This document shows positions 50,935-59,265 of a DNA stretch of 64,000 bases, piece after piece; the stretch's first letter is position 1, and the number at the start of each line of letters is the position of its first letter. The position numbers and the translations under genes are program-made. The notes beneath the pieces are model-generated. The model had not been told where the DNA came from. It made no database searches and saw nothing but the letters and a program-made list of their open reading frames with translations. The DNA is from Palsa-851 sp035534435 (lineage in GTDB: Bacteria > Chloroflexota > Dormibacteria > Aeolococcales > Aeolococcaceae), in the NCBI GenBank assembly GCA_035534435.1, contig DATLRX010000011.1, forward strand, positions 31,171-95,170, read 5' to 3'.

Positions 50935-51840
50935 ATGAATCTCGAAGGAAAGGTCGCCGTCGTCACGGGAAGCGGTCGAGGCATCGGGCGGGCGTACGCG
51001 CTGGCGCTCGCCGGTGCGGGGTGCGCTGTGGTCGTCAACGACGTCGACGCCGACGTCGCGGAGGAGACCGCGGACGCGATCAGCAAGTCCGGCGGCAAGG
51101 TGGTCGCCGAGGTGTGCGCGGTCGGCTCCGCCGAGGCCGCGGATCAGCTCGTCAACGCGGCGGTGCGCGCCTTCGGACGTCTCGACGTGATGTGCACCAA
51201 CGCCGGAATCCTGCGCGACCGCGTGCTCTGGAACATGACCGATGAGGACTTCGACGCCGTGATCGCGACACACCTTCGCGGCACGTTCACGTGCGCTCGA
51301 GCCGCCGTGAAGCAGATGCGCGCGCAGGGGGGCGGTGGCCGCATCGTCGTCGTGTCGTCGATCGCCGGACAGCGCGGCAACTTCGGCCAGACGAACTACG
51401 CGGCCGCGAAGGCGGGAATCGCCGCGTACGCGCGCACCTGGGCGATGGAGTGCGCGAAGCACAACATCACCGTCAACGCGATCGTGCCCAACGCGATCAC
51501 GCGGATGATCTCGACCATTCCGGGCATGGCCCCTCTTGTCGAGGCAGCGGAGAAAGGCGAGCCGCTGCCGGCGAATATCCGCAAGGGGATGGGCATGGGC
51601 ACGGCTGAGGACGTCGCGCCGCTGCTGGTGTTCCTCAGCTCCGACGAGGCCGCAGGCGTGACCGGTCAGTGCGTCGGGCTCGGCGGTGACAAGCTCTCGC
51701 TCTGGTCGCATCCAAAGGAGATCTCGGTGGCGTATCGCGACGGCGGCTGGACCGCGGATGCGATCGCCGAGGTGTGGTCGAGCTCCGTCGGCGCGCAACT
51801 CGAGACATACGGGATCGCGTTTCTCGGCGGTTCGGCGTAG
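50935..51840 (+). CDS. Short-chain dehydrogenase/reductase (FabG-like or hydroxyacyl-CoA dehydrogenase type)
   Basis: 301 residues. NAD(P) loop TGSGRGIG (11-18), NAG (89-91), catalytic Ser 141/142, Y155 and K159 in TNYAAAKAG. The extra 50 residues after the core resemble SDRs of the peroxisomal multifunctional-enzyme type acting on 3-hydroxyacyl-CoA. The ATG at 50935 starts the Rossmann fold; the frame upstream lies in GNAT. Confidence 0.88.
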   Translation: MNLEGKVAVVTGSGRGIGRAYALALAGAGCAVVVNDVDADVAEETADAISKSGGKVVAEVCAVGSAEAADQLVNAAVRAFGRLDVMCTNAGILRDRVLWNMTDEDFDAVIATHLRGTFTCARAAVKQMRAQGGGGRIVVVSSIAGQRGNFGQTNYAAAKAGIAAYARTWAMECAKHNITVNAIVPNAITRMISTIPGMAPLVEAAEKGEPLPANIRKGMGMGTAEDVAPLLVFLSSDEAAGVTGQCVGLGGDKLSLWSHPKEISVAYRDGGWTADAIAEVWSSSVGAQLETYGIAFLGGSA

Positions 51841-51867
51841 CCGAGAGCGCAATCTTGCGGCGTCGCC

Positions 51868-52626
51868 CTACGGCGGAGGCGGAGGCGGCGGCGGTGCAAG
51901 GACCGGCGGGGCCGTGCCGCCGTCAGGCGCGGGAGCAGTGGCAGCGACCGGCGGCGTGTCGCCGACGACCATCGCTGCGATGTTGTAGAGGACGGCGACG
52001 GCAAGCAGGATGACTGCGATGACGAGCCCGATGCCGGGGTTGACGTCGAAGTACGACGTCACATTGAATCCGGGAACGCTGGAGCCGGCGCTCGCCGCGA
52101 TCTTCGCGATGAGCACGTCGTGGACGTGCAGCTGGTCGAGGATGAGCAGTGCGATGGACCCGGTTCCGAAGATCACGGCGGCGAACGCGCGGCTGCGCCC
52201 TCGAGCGAGGCCGAACGCGCCCGCGATCGCGCAGAGGAGCGCCAGCCCGACGGCGACCAGGCCGAGGATCCCGAGCAGCTGAGGACCGATGTTCACCTGC
52301 TTCGCGTCATTCGCGGTGACAGCGGTGCCGGTGTCGCAGGCCGGCGGCAGCGACGTGATCGTCGGATCCTTGCCGAGCACGAGCGCCCACCCGCTGTAGC
52401 TCACGACGTTCACACCCTTGAGGGAGTCGAGGCAGGTGTCGATCGCCGCCGAGTCGGAATTGCTCACGCCCTCCGCGCCCGCCAGGGCCTGCAGACCGGA
52501 TTTGGTCGCGTCGGTGTTGCACGACACGCCGGCGAAAGCCAGGAAGAAGCACACGACGACGAGCAGGAACAGGAACGGGCTGACGCGCCGGGCGCCGGGC
52601 TCGCCGAACAGCGCGAGACGGTTCAC
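51868..52626 (-). CDS. Four-helix membrane protein with proline-rich C-terminus (unknown)
   Basis: 252 residues: a membrane helix at about 17-36, an extracellular loop with three Cys (about 36-112), further helices at about 115-138, 145-165 and 197-220, and a Pro/Ala-rich cytoplasmic or external tail ending in eight Pro. No family recognised. GTG start, 21 nt after csaA, so probably co-transcribed. Confidence 0.6.
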   Translation of the reverse strand: MNRLALFGEPGARRVSPFLFLLVVVCFFLAFAGVSCNTDATKSGLQALAGAEGVSNSDSAAIDTCLDSLKGVNVVSYSGWALVLGKDPTITSLPPACDTGTAVTANDAKQVNIGPQLLGILGLVAVGLALLCAIAGAFGLARGRSRAFAAVIFGTGSIALLILDQLHVHDVLIAKIAASAGSSVPGFNVTSYFDVNPGIGLVIAVILLAVAVLYNIAAMVVGDTPPVAATAPAPDGGTAPPVLAPPPPPPPP

Positions 52627-52647
52627 CCGATCGCCGGGTCGGCGTTC

Positions 52648-53010
52648 TCAGCCAACGCGATCGCCGGGGGCGCACGGACGGTCCGGCCTGAGCAACACGA
52701 CGCGGTTCGAGTTCTCCTGGTAGACGCCGAGCACGAGCACCTCGCTGCGGACCGGGCCGATCTGCCGGGTCGGCAGGTTGACGACCGCCACCACCGTACT
52801 CCCGGTGAGCTCTTCGGGCCGGTAATGATCGGCGAGCCGCCCGGAGGACCGGCGCGTTCCGAGGGGTCCGAAGTCGATGACCATCCGGTAGGCCGGCAGG
52901 CGTGCCTCGGGGAAGGTCTCGCAACTCAGCACCCTGCCCACGCGGATGTCGACGCCGAAGAACTGCGCCGCCTCGACCTGCGGCAGCGCGGCAGTCTGGT
53001 CGGCGCTCAC
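52648..53010 (-). CDS. csaA: tRNA-binding domain protein (CsaA-like)
   Basis: 120 residues, one OB-fold tRNA_bind domain: FFGVDIRVGRVLSCETFPEA, then MVIDFGPLGTRRSSGRLADHY and VVNLPTRQIGP, as in CsaA, an export-related chaperone and tRNA-binding protein. The GTG at 53010 has a TAGACT element 7 nt upstream; the longer frame runs through the divergent lipoprotein gene and is discarded. Confidence 0.88.
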   Translation of the reverse strand: MSADQTAALPQVEAAQFFGVDIRVGRVLSCETFPEARLPAYRMVIDFGPLGTRRSSGRLADHYRPEELTGSTVVAVVNLPTRQIGPVRSEVLVLGVYQENSNRVVLLRPDRPCAPGDRVG

Positions 53011-53017
53011 ACGTCGC

Positions 53018-53023
53018 AGTCTA
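53018..53023 (-). promoter_or_regulatory. -10 element of csaA (leaderless)
   Basis: TAGACT on the minus strand, 7 nt before the GTG at 53010. Confidence 0.55.
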
Positions 53024-53033
53024 TCGGCAGACC

Positions 53034-53039
53034 TATACT
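53034..53039 (+). promoter_or_regulatory. -10 element of the lipoprotein-MFS operon
   Basis: TATACT, 5/6 match to consensus. The predicted transcription start near 53046 leaves a short leader containing GGAGGG at 53063-53068. Confidence 0.55.
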
Positions 53040-53074
53040 CGCCCGCGTCACCGACTCCATTCGGAGGGCACGTC

Positions 53075-53767
53075 ATCGCCGCTTGGCGCCGCACCGCGGT
53101 TGTCGCGACGGCATCGCTGCTGATGCTCAGCGGTTGCGGCACGCCTCCGGATGACGCATCCACGCTCCTCAAGCACGCGAAGAGCGTGCTCGACGGCACC
53201 GCCTCGTTCCATTTCACCCTGAGCAGCAGCGACGTGACCGGGACAGGGCCACTGCTCGTCGGCGGCAGCGGCGACATGAAGCGCCCGGCGAGCATGCACG
53301 GCACGCTGCAGGTGTCGCTGTCGGGGTTCTCCATCGGCGTCCCGGTGGTGTCCGTCGGCGGGGAGTTCTTCGTGATGCTGCCGGCGAGTCCCGGCTTCAC
53401 GACGGCGAAGCCCTCGGACTACGGGTTCGCGGACCCGGCGAAGCTCATCGACCCCAATGGCGGCCTGTCGTCGCTGCTGCTCGACTGCCAGTCCCCGCAG
53501 GTGCAGAGCGATGACCGCTACAACGGCGAAGCGCTGCACGAGGTCGGCTGCACGCTCCCCGGCGCCGACGTGGCCGCTTTGCTCACCAGCGCCGACAAGA
53601 CGAAACCGGTCGCGGCAACCTTCGGGATCGACACGTCGACCAGTCAGCTGCGCAGGGTCGTCCTCACCGGCCCGTTCGTCAGCGCGAGCACGAACAGCAC
53701 GTACACACTGATTCTCGCCAACTATGGCGAGAACGTGACGGTCACGCCGCCTCCCGCCTCAGGGTGA
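53075..53767 (+). CDS. LppX/LprAFG-type lipoprotein (LprG-like)
   Basis: 230 residues. Signal peptide with lipobox LSGC (Cys about 21), then a domain alternating polar and hydrophobic strands (STLLKHAKSVLDGTASFHF, FTTAKPSDYGFADPAKLIDP, GLSSLL) typical of the LppX/LprG lipid-carrier fold. No ATG, GTG or TTG lies in frame before the signal peptide; the ribosome-binding site GGAGG (53063-53067) points to an ATC at 53075 as start. The stop overlaps the MFS transporter start (GTGA), the same pairing as mycobacterial lprG-Rv1410c. Family assignment is from pattern, not alignment. Confidence 0.7.
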   Translation: MAAWRRTAVVATASLLMLSGCGTPPDDASTLLKHAKSVLDGTASFHFTLSSSDVTGTGPLLVGGSGDMKRPASMHGTLQVSLSGFSIGVPVVSVGGEFFVMLPASPGFTTAKPSDYGFADPAKLIDPNGGLSSLLLDCQSPQVQSDDRYNGEALHEVGCTLPGADVAALLTSADKTKPVAATFGIDTSTSQLRRVVLTGPFVSASTNSTYTLILANYGENVTVTPPPASG

Positions 53768-55530
53768 ACGGGCGGCGGAGCTGGCTTCTCGCGGTCGCGG
53801 CGGCGGCGGTGCTCATCGCGGCCGTCGACACGTACGTGATCGTGCTCGCCCTGCCGGCGATCATGTCGGACGTCGGCATCGGCATCGACCAGCTCCAGGC
53901 GGCCACGCCGATCATCAGCGGCTTCCTGCTCGGCTATGTCGTGGTGATGCCGCTCCTCGGCCGTCTCTCCGACCTGTACGGACGGCGCCCGCTGCTGCTG
54001 CTCTGCCTCGCGATCTTCGCCGCCGGCTCGCTCGTGACAGCCTCGGCGCACGACCTCGCCTCCGTGGTCGCCGGCCGCGCCCTGCAGGGGCTCGGCGGCG
54101 GTGGCCTCGTCCCCGTCACGCTGGGGCTCGTCGCAGACGTCTGGCCGGCGGAGCGGCGTGGGGTGCCGCTCGGCGTCATCGGCGCCGTGCAGGAATTGGG
54201 GAGCGTGCTCGGACCGCTGTACGGCGGCCTGATCCTGACCGTCGCCACGTGGCAGACCATCTTCTGGCTGAACCTTCCGATCGCCGCGATCCTCGGTCTC
54301 GGGCTTGTCGCCGCGGGCCGCGGGGCCGGCGACGCCCGTGCTCCGGCGGCCGACCGTGCCCGGATCGACCCGGTCTCGATCGCGCTGGCCGTCGTGGCGC
54401 TGGCGGCAGGGTGCCTCGCCGTCATCGCACCGGGCTCGCTGCAGAACAACGAGACGCTCGGCCTCGCCTATGCCGCGATCGGCGGGCTCGTCTGGCTGAC
54501 GCCGCTTGCTGTGGTCGCTGCCGCGGCCGCGCTTGCGCTCGTGCTCTGGGAGCTACGCCCGCGCCGTTCGACACGGCCGCTCATCGCCGTGCGGCAGCTG
54601 CCGGTCGTGGCGGCCGCGGTCGACTGGCCCGGAGCCGCGCTGCTCGGCACCACGCTCGCGACGGTGATCGTGAGCTTCTCTGCGGAGGATCCGACGAGCG
54701 GTGCGGTCTCCCCTGCAGCCGTCTGGCTCCTGCCGGTGGGGGCCCTGGCGGCGATCCTCTTCGTCGTTCGGGAACGAGGCGCTTCGAACCCGCTGCTCGC
54801 GGCGCGGGAGCTGCGGTCACACGGGGCGTACGGAGCGCTGCTCACCAACCTCGCGATCGGCTCGGCGCTCATGGCCGCGCTGCTCGACGTGCCCGTCCTC
54901 GCCCGCGCAACGGTGTTTCCCAACTCGCAGCTCGGCGCGGCGCTCGTGCTGCTCCGTCTCCTGGTCGGCGTTCCGATCGGGGCGGTGATCGGCGGATGGC
55001 TCTCGCAGCGCGCCGGCAACCGGTCGGTCGCCGCCGCCGGGATGGTGCTGACCGCAGGCGCCTTCGCGGTGATGACGTCCTGGACGGCGACCACGCTCGC
55101 CGACCCGCTCGGGCTCGGTTGGCTGCATCCGAGCGACCCGGTGCTGTTCGCCTGCGGGATCGGGTTCGGGCTGGCGATCGCGCCGGTGAACGGGTCGATG
55201 CTGGTGTCCGTCCGCGAGCAGATGCACGGCCTGGCATCGGCGCTCGTCATCGTTGCGCGCATGATCGGGATGCTCGTGGGCATCTCCATCCTCACCGCGG
55301 TGAGCCTGCACGTGTTCTACACGACGGCGGCGACACTGCCCGCACCGCAGACGCTCTGCCCGTCGTCGCCGCTCAACTGCCCGGCGTACGAGCGGGGCGT
55401 GACCGGCGCGATCGTCACCGAGCTGCACACGGTCTTCCTCGGGGCGGGGGTCTGTGCCGCGGCAGCCGCGCTCTTCGCCGCCCTCCTCCTGCGGAGCCGC
55501 CCGGCGCAGCTTCGCCCGTCGCTCACATGA
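53764..55530 (+). CDS. MFS transporter, 14-helix DHA2 (EmrB/QacA, P55-like)
   Basis: 588 residues with about 14 membrane helices. MFS motif A is GRLSDLYGRRPLL near 62-74; motif C-like GAVQELGSVLGPLYGG. The last extracellular loop is long and carries two Cys about 7 residues apart (near 531 and 538). GTG start overlapping the lipoprotein stop implies joint translation. In mycobacteria the equivalent pair exports triacylglyceride-type lipids; drug or lipid efflux is the inferred role here. Confidence 0.85.
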   Translation: MNGRRSWLLAVAAAAVLIAAVDTYVIVLALPAIMSDVGIGIDQLQAATPIISGFLLGYVVVMPLLGRLSDLYGRRPLLLLCLAIFAAGSLVTASAHDLASVVAGRALQGLGGGGLVPVTLGLVADVWPAERRGVPLGVIGAVQELGSVLGPLYGGLILTVATWQTIFWLNLPIAAILGLGLVAAGRGAGDARAPAADRARIDPVSIALAVVALAAGCLAVIAPGSLQNNETLGLAYAAIGGLVWLTPLAVVAAAAALALVLWELRPRRSTRPLIAVRQLPVVAAAVDWPGAALLGTTLATVIVSFSAEDPTSGAVSPAAVWLLPVGALAAILFVVRERGASNPLLAARELRSHGAYGALLTNLAIGSALMAALLDVPVLARATVFPNSQLGAALVLLRLLVGVPIGAVIGGWLSQRAGNRSVAAAGMVLTAGAFAVMTSWTATTLADPLGLGWLHPSDPVLFACGIGFGLAIAPVNGSMLVSVREQMHGLASALVIVARMIGMLVGISILTAVSLHVFYTTAATLPAPQTLCPSSPLNCPAYERGVTGAIVTELHTVFLGAGVCAAAAALFAALLLRSRPAQLRPSLT

Positions 55531-56924
55531 GCGGGACCGTCCGGGAGGTCCGGGCCGCCGTGCCGGCGCTGGAGGACGTCCTGGAAGCCGTCGCGGCGTC
55601 GGCGGCCGCGCTCGGCGTCGAGACCTATCTTGTCGGAGGCTTCGTACGCGATCGACTGCTGGGCGGGCCGCAGAGCAAGGACATCGACCTCGTGACGGTG
55701 GACGCCGACCCGATGCCGCTGCTCGCCGCCGTCGCGAGCGGGTTCGGCTGGCACCCGCCGGAGCGCTTCGAGCGCTTCGGGACCGCGCAGATCCGCGGGC
55801 CGGGATTCATCGTCGAAGGCGTGCGCGCCAGGGCCGAGCGCTACGACCCGGAGTCGCGCAACCCCGACGTCCGCCCGGGGACGCTCGAGGAGGATGTCAT
55901 GCGGCGCGACTTCACCGTGAACGCGCTCTGCCAGACGCTCGACGGTCGGGTGATCGACATCACCGGGCACGGGATCGCCGATCTCCGCAGCGGAACGCTT
56001 CGGACACCGCTCGACCCCGATATCACGTTCGCCGAGGACCCCCTGCGGATGTACCGAGCGGCGCGATTCGTGGCGCAGCTGGGCTTCACGCTCGCGCCCG
56101 GCACCGTCGAGGCGATGCGTGCCCACGCCGAGCGGACCACGATCCTCTCGGTCGAGCGGGTCAGCGACGAGCTCCGGCGGTTGCTCGTCTCCCGTCACGC
56201 GGGCGCCGGTCTGCGCGTCCTGCGCGAGGCGGGGCTGCTCGAGTTCGTGCTCCCGGAGCTGCTCCCCGCGATCGGCGTCGAGCAGGGGGGCTTTCACACG
56301 TTCGATGTCTTCGACCACACGATCGCGACGGTCGACGCGGCTCCGCTCGACCTCGTCACGCGGACCGCGGCCCTCCTGCACGACATCGGGAAGCCGTCGA
56401 CCCACGCGCTGGCGGCGGACGGCAAGCACACCTTCTACGACCACGCGCAGGTCGGCGCCGAGATGGCGCGCGCCATCCTCACCCGCTGGCGCTTGAGCAA
56501 CGATGAGATCAGCGCCACCAGCCGCCTGGTGCGCCTGCACCTGCGGCCGATCCAGTACGAGCGCGAGACGTTCAGCGACAAGGCGGTGCGGCGATTGATC
56601 GTCGACGCGGGCGAGTTGCGCGGCGCGCTGCTCGACCTCGCTCGCGCCGACACGACGGCGTCCGCCTATCCCACGCTGGCGGGACTCGACGAGCTCGAGC
56701 AGCGCATGAACCGGCTGGACGAGGGGGGATCGGTCTCGGCCATGCATGACCCGCTCACGGGCGACCAGCTGATGGTCCTCGCCGGTCGTGGGCCGGGACC
56801 CTGGGTCGGACGGATCAAAGCCGCGATCCGGGATGCCGTCGTCGACGGAACGATCGCACCGGGCGACTCCGACGGTGCGCGCGCCTGGCTCGACGCGCAC
56901 CGCGAGCTGCTGAGCGATGACTGA
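55527..56924 (+). CDS. CCA tRNA nucleotidyltransferase / poly(A) polymerase family with HD domain
   Basis: 465 residues. Nucleotidyltransferase motif GGFVRDRLLG followed by DIDLVT, EEDVMRRDFTVNAL, EDPLRMYRAARF (RNA and nucleotide binding), and a C-terminal HD domain (HDIGKP near 290). It adds or repairs the 3' CCA of tRNA. ATG at 55527 overlaps the MFS stop. The HD domain is as in bacterial class II CCA enzymes. Confidence 0.92.
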   Translation: MSGTVREVRAAVPALEDVLEAVAASAAALGVETYLVGGFVRDRLLGGPQSKDIDLVTVDADPMPLLAAVASGFGWHPPERFERFGTAQIRGPGFIVEGVRARAERYDPESRNPDVRPGTLEEDVMRRDFTVNALCQTLDGRVIDITGHGIADLRSGTLRTPLDPDITFAEDPLRMYRAARFVAQLGFTLAPGTVEAMRAHAERTTILSVERVSDELRRLLVSRHAGAGLRVLREAGLLEFVLPELLPAIGVEQGGFHTFDVFDHTIATVDAAPLDLVTRTAALLHDIGKPSTHALAADGKHTFYDHAQVGAEMARAILTRWRLSNDEISATSRLVRLHLRPIQYERETFSDKAVRRLIVDAGELRGALLDLARADTTASAYPTLAGLDELEQRMNRLDEGGSVSAMHDPLTGDQLMVLAGRGPGPWVGRIKAAIRDAVVDGTIAPGDSDGARAWLDAHRELLSDD

Positions 56925-56969
56925 ACCGTGCGTCGTCACCTCCGAATTCGGGAGCAACGGCAGGCGACG

Positions 56970-56975
56970 TACAAT
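56970..56975 (+). promoter_or_regulatory. -10 element of the ykvA-like/rplI/dnaB unit
   Basis: TACAAT, 12 nt before the ATG at 56988, giving a leader of about 5 nt. It decides for that ATG over the GTG at 56928. Confidence 0.5.
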
Positions 56976-56987
56976 GCCGGGTCCGAG

Positions 56988-57368
56988 ATGTTGAGCAAAC
57001 TGCGCAGCGCCAAACGCCTCTTCGTCGACCTACCGCGCATGCTGCGGCTGGCGTACTGCCTCATGTTCGACGATCGCGTGCCGCGCTACATGAAGCTCGC
57101 GTTGGGCGGCGGACTGGTGTTGATCGCATTGCCTGTGGTTGAGCTTCCGGAGTCGCTGCCCGTTGTGGGTGAGCTCGATGTGCTCGCGTTGAGCCTGCTT
57201 GCGACCCGCGCGTTCATCGCCGCGTGCCCGCGCGCGATCGTCGCCGAGCAGGAGCAGCTGATCACGCTGCGGCGCAGCAGGTTCGACGATGATGTCCGCA
57301 GCGGCGAGCGGATCGCGATGATGATCTACCGGCGGCTCCGCCCCGAGGAGCAGGAGGCAGTCTCGTGA
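56988..57368 (+). CDS. DUF1232 (YkvA-like) small membrane protein
   Basis: 126 residues with DDRVPRYMKLALGGG and ELPESLPVVGELDVL, matching DUF1232's D-x-R-V-P and P-x-x-x-P-V-x-G-x-x-D pattern, and one or two membrane helices (about 41-60). Function of the family is unknown. The upstream GTG (56928) would add 20 basic residues and is disfavoured by the promoter. It overlaps rplI by 4 nt. Confidence 0.75.
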   Translation: MLSKLRSAKRLFVDLPRMLRLAYCLMFDDRVPRYMKLALGGGLVLIALPVVELPESLPVVGELDVLALSLLATRAFIAACPRAIVAEQEQLITLRRSRFDDDVRSGERIAMMIYRRLRPEEQEAVS

Positions 57369-57811
57369 AGGTGCTGTTTTTGAAGGAAGTGGCAGGAACG
57401 GCGAAGGCCGGCGATGTCCGCGAGGTCACGCACGGATACGCCCGCAACTTCCTCTTTCCCCAGCATCTCGCCGTCGTGGCCGATCAGAACAGGATCGACC
57501 AGATCCGCCGCCGTGAGGAGGCGACCCGGCGCCGGGTCGAGAAGGCGCTCACCGACGCCAAGGAGACCGCCCAGCGGATCCGCAAGCTCACCGTCACCGT
57601 CTACGCCAAGGCCGGCGAGGCCGGCAGGCTCTTCGGGACGGTGACCACCGCCGACGTCGCCAAGCAGCTCAAGCGTGAGGCGGGGATCGACATCGACAAG
57701 CGCAAGATCGAGATCGACCCGCCGATCCGCTCCCTCGGCCCCCACGAGGCGAGCATCGAGCTCCATCCGGAGGTCAAGGAGACTCTCAAGGTCGTCGTCG
57801 CGGCCCAATGA
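57365..57811 (+). CDS. rplI: 50S ribosomal protein L9
   Basis: 148 residues, usual length. N-domain VLFLKEVAGTAKAGDVREVTHGYARNFL, central long helix (about 41-75) and C-domain with LFGTVTTADVAKQL. Binds 23S rRNA near the L1 stalk. GTG start overlapping the DUF1232 gene and followed by dnaB, the common rplI-dnaB order. Confidence 0.97.
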   Translation: MKVLFLKEVAGTAKAGDVREVTHGYARNFLFPQHLAVVADQNRIDQIRRREEATRRRVEKALTDAKETAQRIRKLTVTVYAKAGEAGRLFGTVTTADVAKQLKREAGIDIDKRKIEIDPPIRSLGPHEASIELHPEVKETLKVVVAAQ

Positions 57812-59178
57812 CCTCCATCCCGTCGACCGAGGTCCTCGGGCACGCCACCGGTGCGAGTGCGGCGATGCGTGTGCCGCCGCACGACAACGACGCCGAGCAG
57901 GCGGTGCTCGGCGGCATCCTCATCGATCGAGACGCGATGGCTGCGGTGCGCGACGTGCTCGAGCCGGAGGACTTCTACGCGGAGCGTCACGCCGTCCTCT
58001 ATCGCGCCGCGCTCGCCCTCGACGACCGAGGCGAGTCCATCGACACCGTCACGTTGCGCGACCAGCTCGATCGCGGCCCCGGCATCGGACGCGCCGGTGG
58101 CATGGACTACATCGCCGAGCTGTCCCTCGTGGTCCCCAGCTCCGCGAGCGTGCGTCACTACGCGGACATCGTCATCTCGCACGCGCTCCGCCGCCGCCTG
58201 ATCGCTGCGGGCAGTGAGGTGAGCCGTCTCGGCTTCGACAACACGACCGCGGTACAGGAGGCGATCGACCAGGCGGAGCAGACGGTGTTCAAGATCGGCG
58301 AGGAACGCCGCGGAGCGGATGTCCGCAACATCGCGCCGGTCGTCCGCGAATGGTGGGACACGCTCGAGAAGCGCATCGAGCACAAGCAGCTGGTGACCGG
58401 AGTGCCGACGAACTTCTCCAAGCTCGACGCCCTCACCCAGGGGTTGCAACCCGGAGAGCTGATCATCCTCGCGGCTCGTCCCGCGGTCGGGAAGACGTCG
58501 TTCGCGCTCAACATCGCGCGCAACGCCGCGGTGCTCGCGGGCAAGCCCGTCGTGGTCTTCTCGCTCGAGATGTCCCGCCAGGCGCTCGTACAGCGCCTCA
58601 TCTGCAGCGAGGCGCACGTCGACGCGTACATGCTCCGCACCGGCCAGGCGGACCCGATGGCGTTCCAGAAGATCGCCAAGGCGATGGACACCCTGACGCA
58701 CGCGGACCTCTGGATCGATGACTCCCCGGGGCTGCCGATCAACAGCCTCCGCGCGCGAGCACGGCGAATGAAGGCCCAGCACAAGATCGAGCTGATCGTC
58801 ATCGACTACCTCCAGCTCATGCAGGGCGGCCGGCGCGACTCACGGGTGCAGGAGGTGTCGGACATCTCCTCCGGCCTCAAGGCGATCGCCAAGGAGCTCG
58901 ACGTTCCCGTCCTCGCGCTCTCCCAGCTCTCCCGTGAATCCGAACGGCGCGAGAACAAGCGCCCGCAGCTGAGCGACCTCCGCGACAGCGGTTCGATCGA
59001 GCAGGACGCCGATGTCGTGCTCTTCCTCTACCGCGAGGGGATGCACAACCGCGAGATCGATCGTGCCAAGACGGAGCTCATCGTGGCCAAGAACCGCAAC
59101 GGGCCGGTCGACGACCTCGACCTCGTGTTCATCGCCGAGGAGACCGCGTTCCGGGAGCCCTACCTCGCCGGTGAGTAG
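57808..59178 (+). CDS. dnaB: Replicative DNA helicase
   Basis: 456 residues. DnaB N-domain begins PPHDNDAEQAVLGGILID. The RecA-like domain has Walker A ARPAVGKTSFAL (near 222), Walker B IELIVIDYLQLM, and QLSRESERRENKRPQLSDLRDSG. Hexameric 5'-3' helicase at the replication fork. No intein is present. Overlaps rplI by 4 nt. Confidence 0.97.
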   Translation: MTSIPSTEVLGHATGASAAMRVPPHDNDAEQAVLGGILIDRDAMAAVRDVLEPEDFYAERHAVLYRAALALDDRGESIDTVTLRDQLDRGPGIGRAGGMDYIAELSLVVPSSASVRHYADIVISHALRRRLIAAGSEVSRLGFDNTTAVQEAIDQAEQTVFKIGEERRGADVRNIAPVVREWWDTLEKRIEHKQLVTGVPTNFSKLDALTQGLQPGELIILAARPAVGKTSFALNIARNAAVLAGKPVVVFSLEMSRQALVQRLICSEAHVDAYMLRTGQADPMAFQKIAKAMDTLTHADLWIDDSPGLPINSLRARARRMKAQHKIELIVIDYLQLMQGGRRDSRVQEVSDISSGLKAIAKELDVPVLALSQLSRESERRENKRPQLSDLRDSGSIEQDADVVLFLYREGMHNREIDRAKTELIVAKNRNGPVDDLDLVFIAEETAFREPYLAGE

Positions 59179-59265
59179 CGCCGCTGCGCGGGCGCCGTCG
59201 CGAGTGTCTGGCGATGTGTCACGTTCCGGACAACGCGACGACGGCAGAAGGACAACACTGCTTCA

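Noticed and set aside
48543..51098. 851-codon open frame on the minus strand
   Set aside because: Antisense to the NUDIX, exchanger and GNAT genes, which have clear motifs; its own translation has none.
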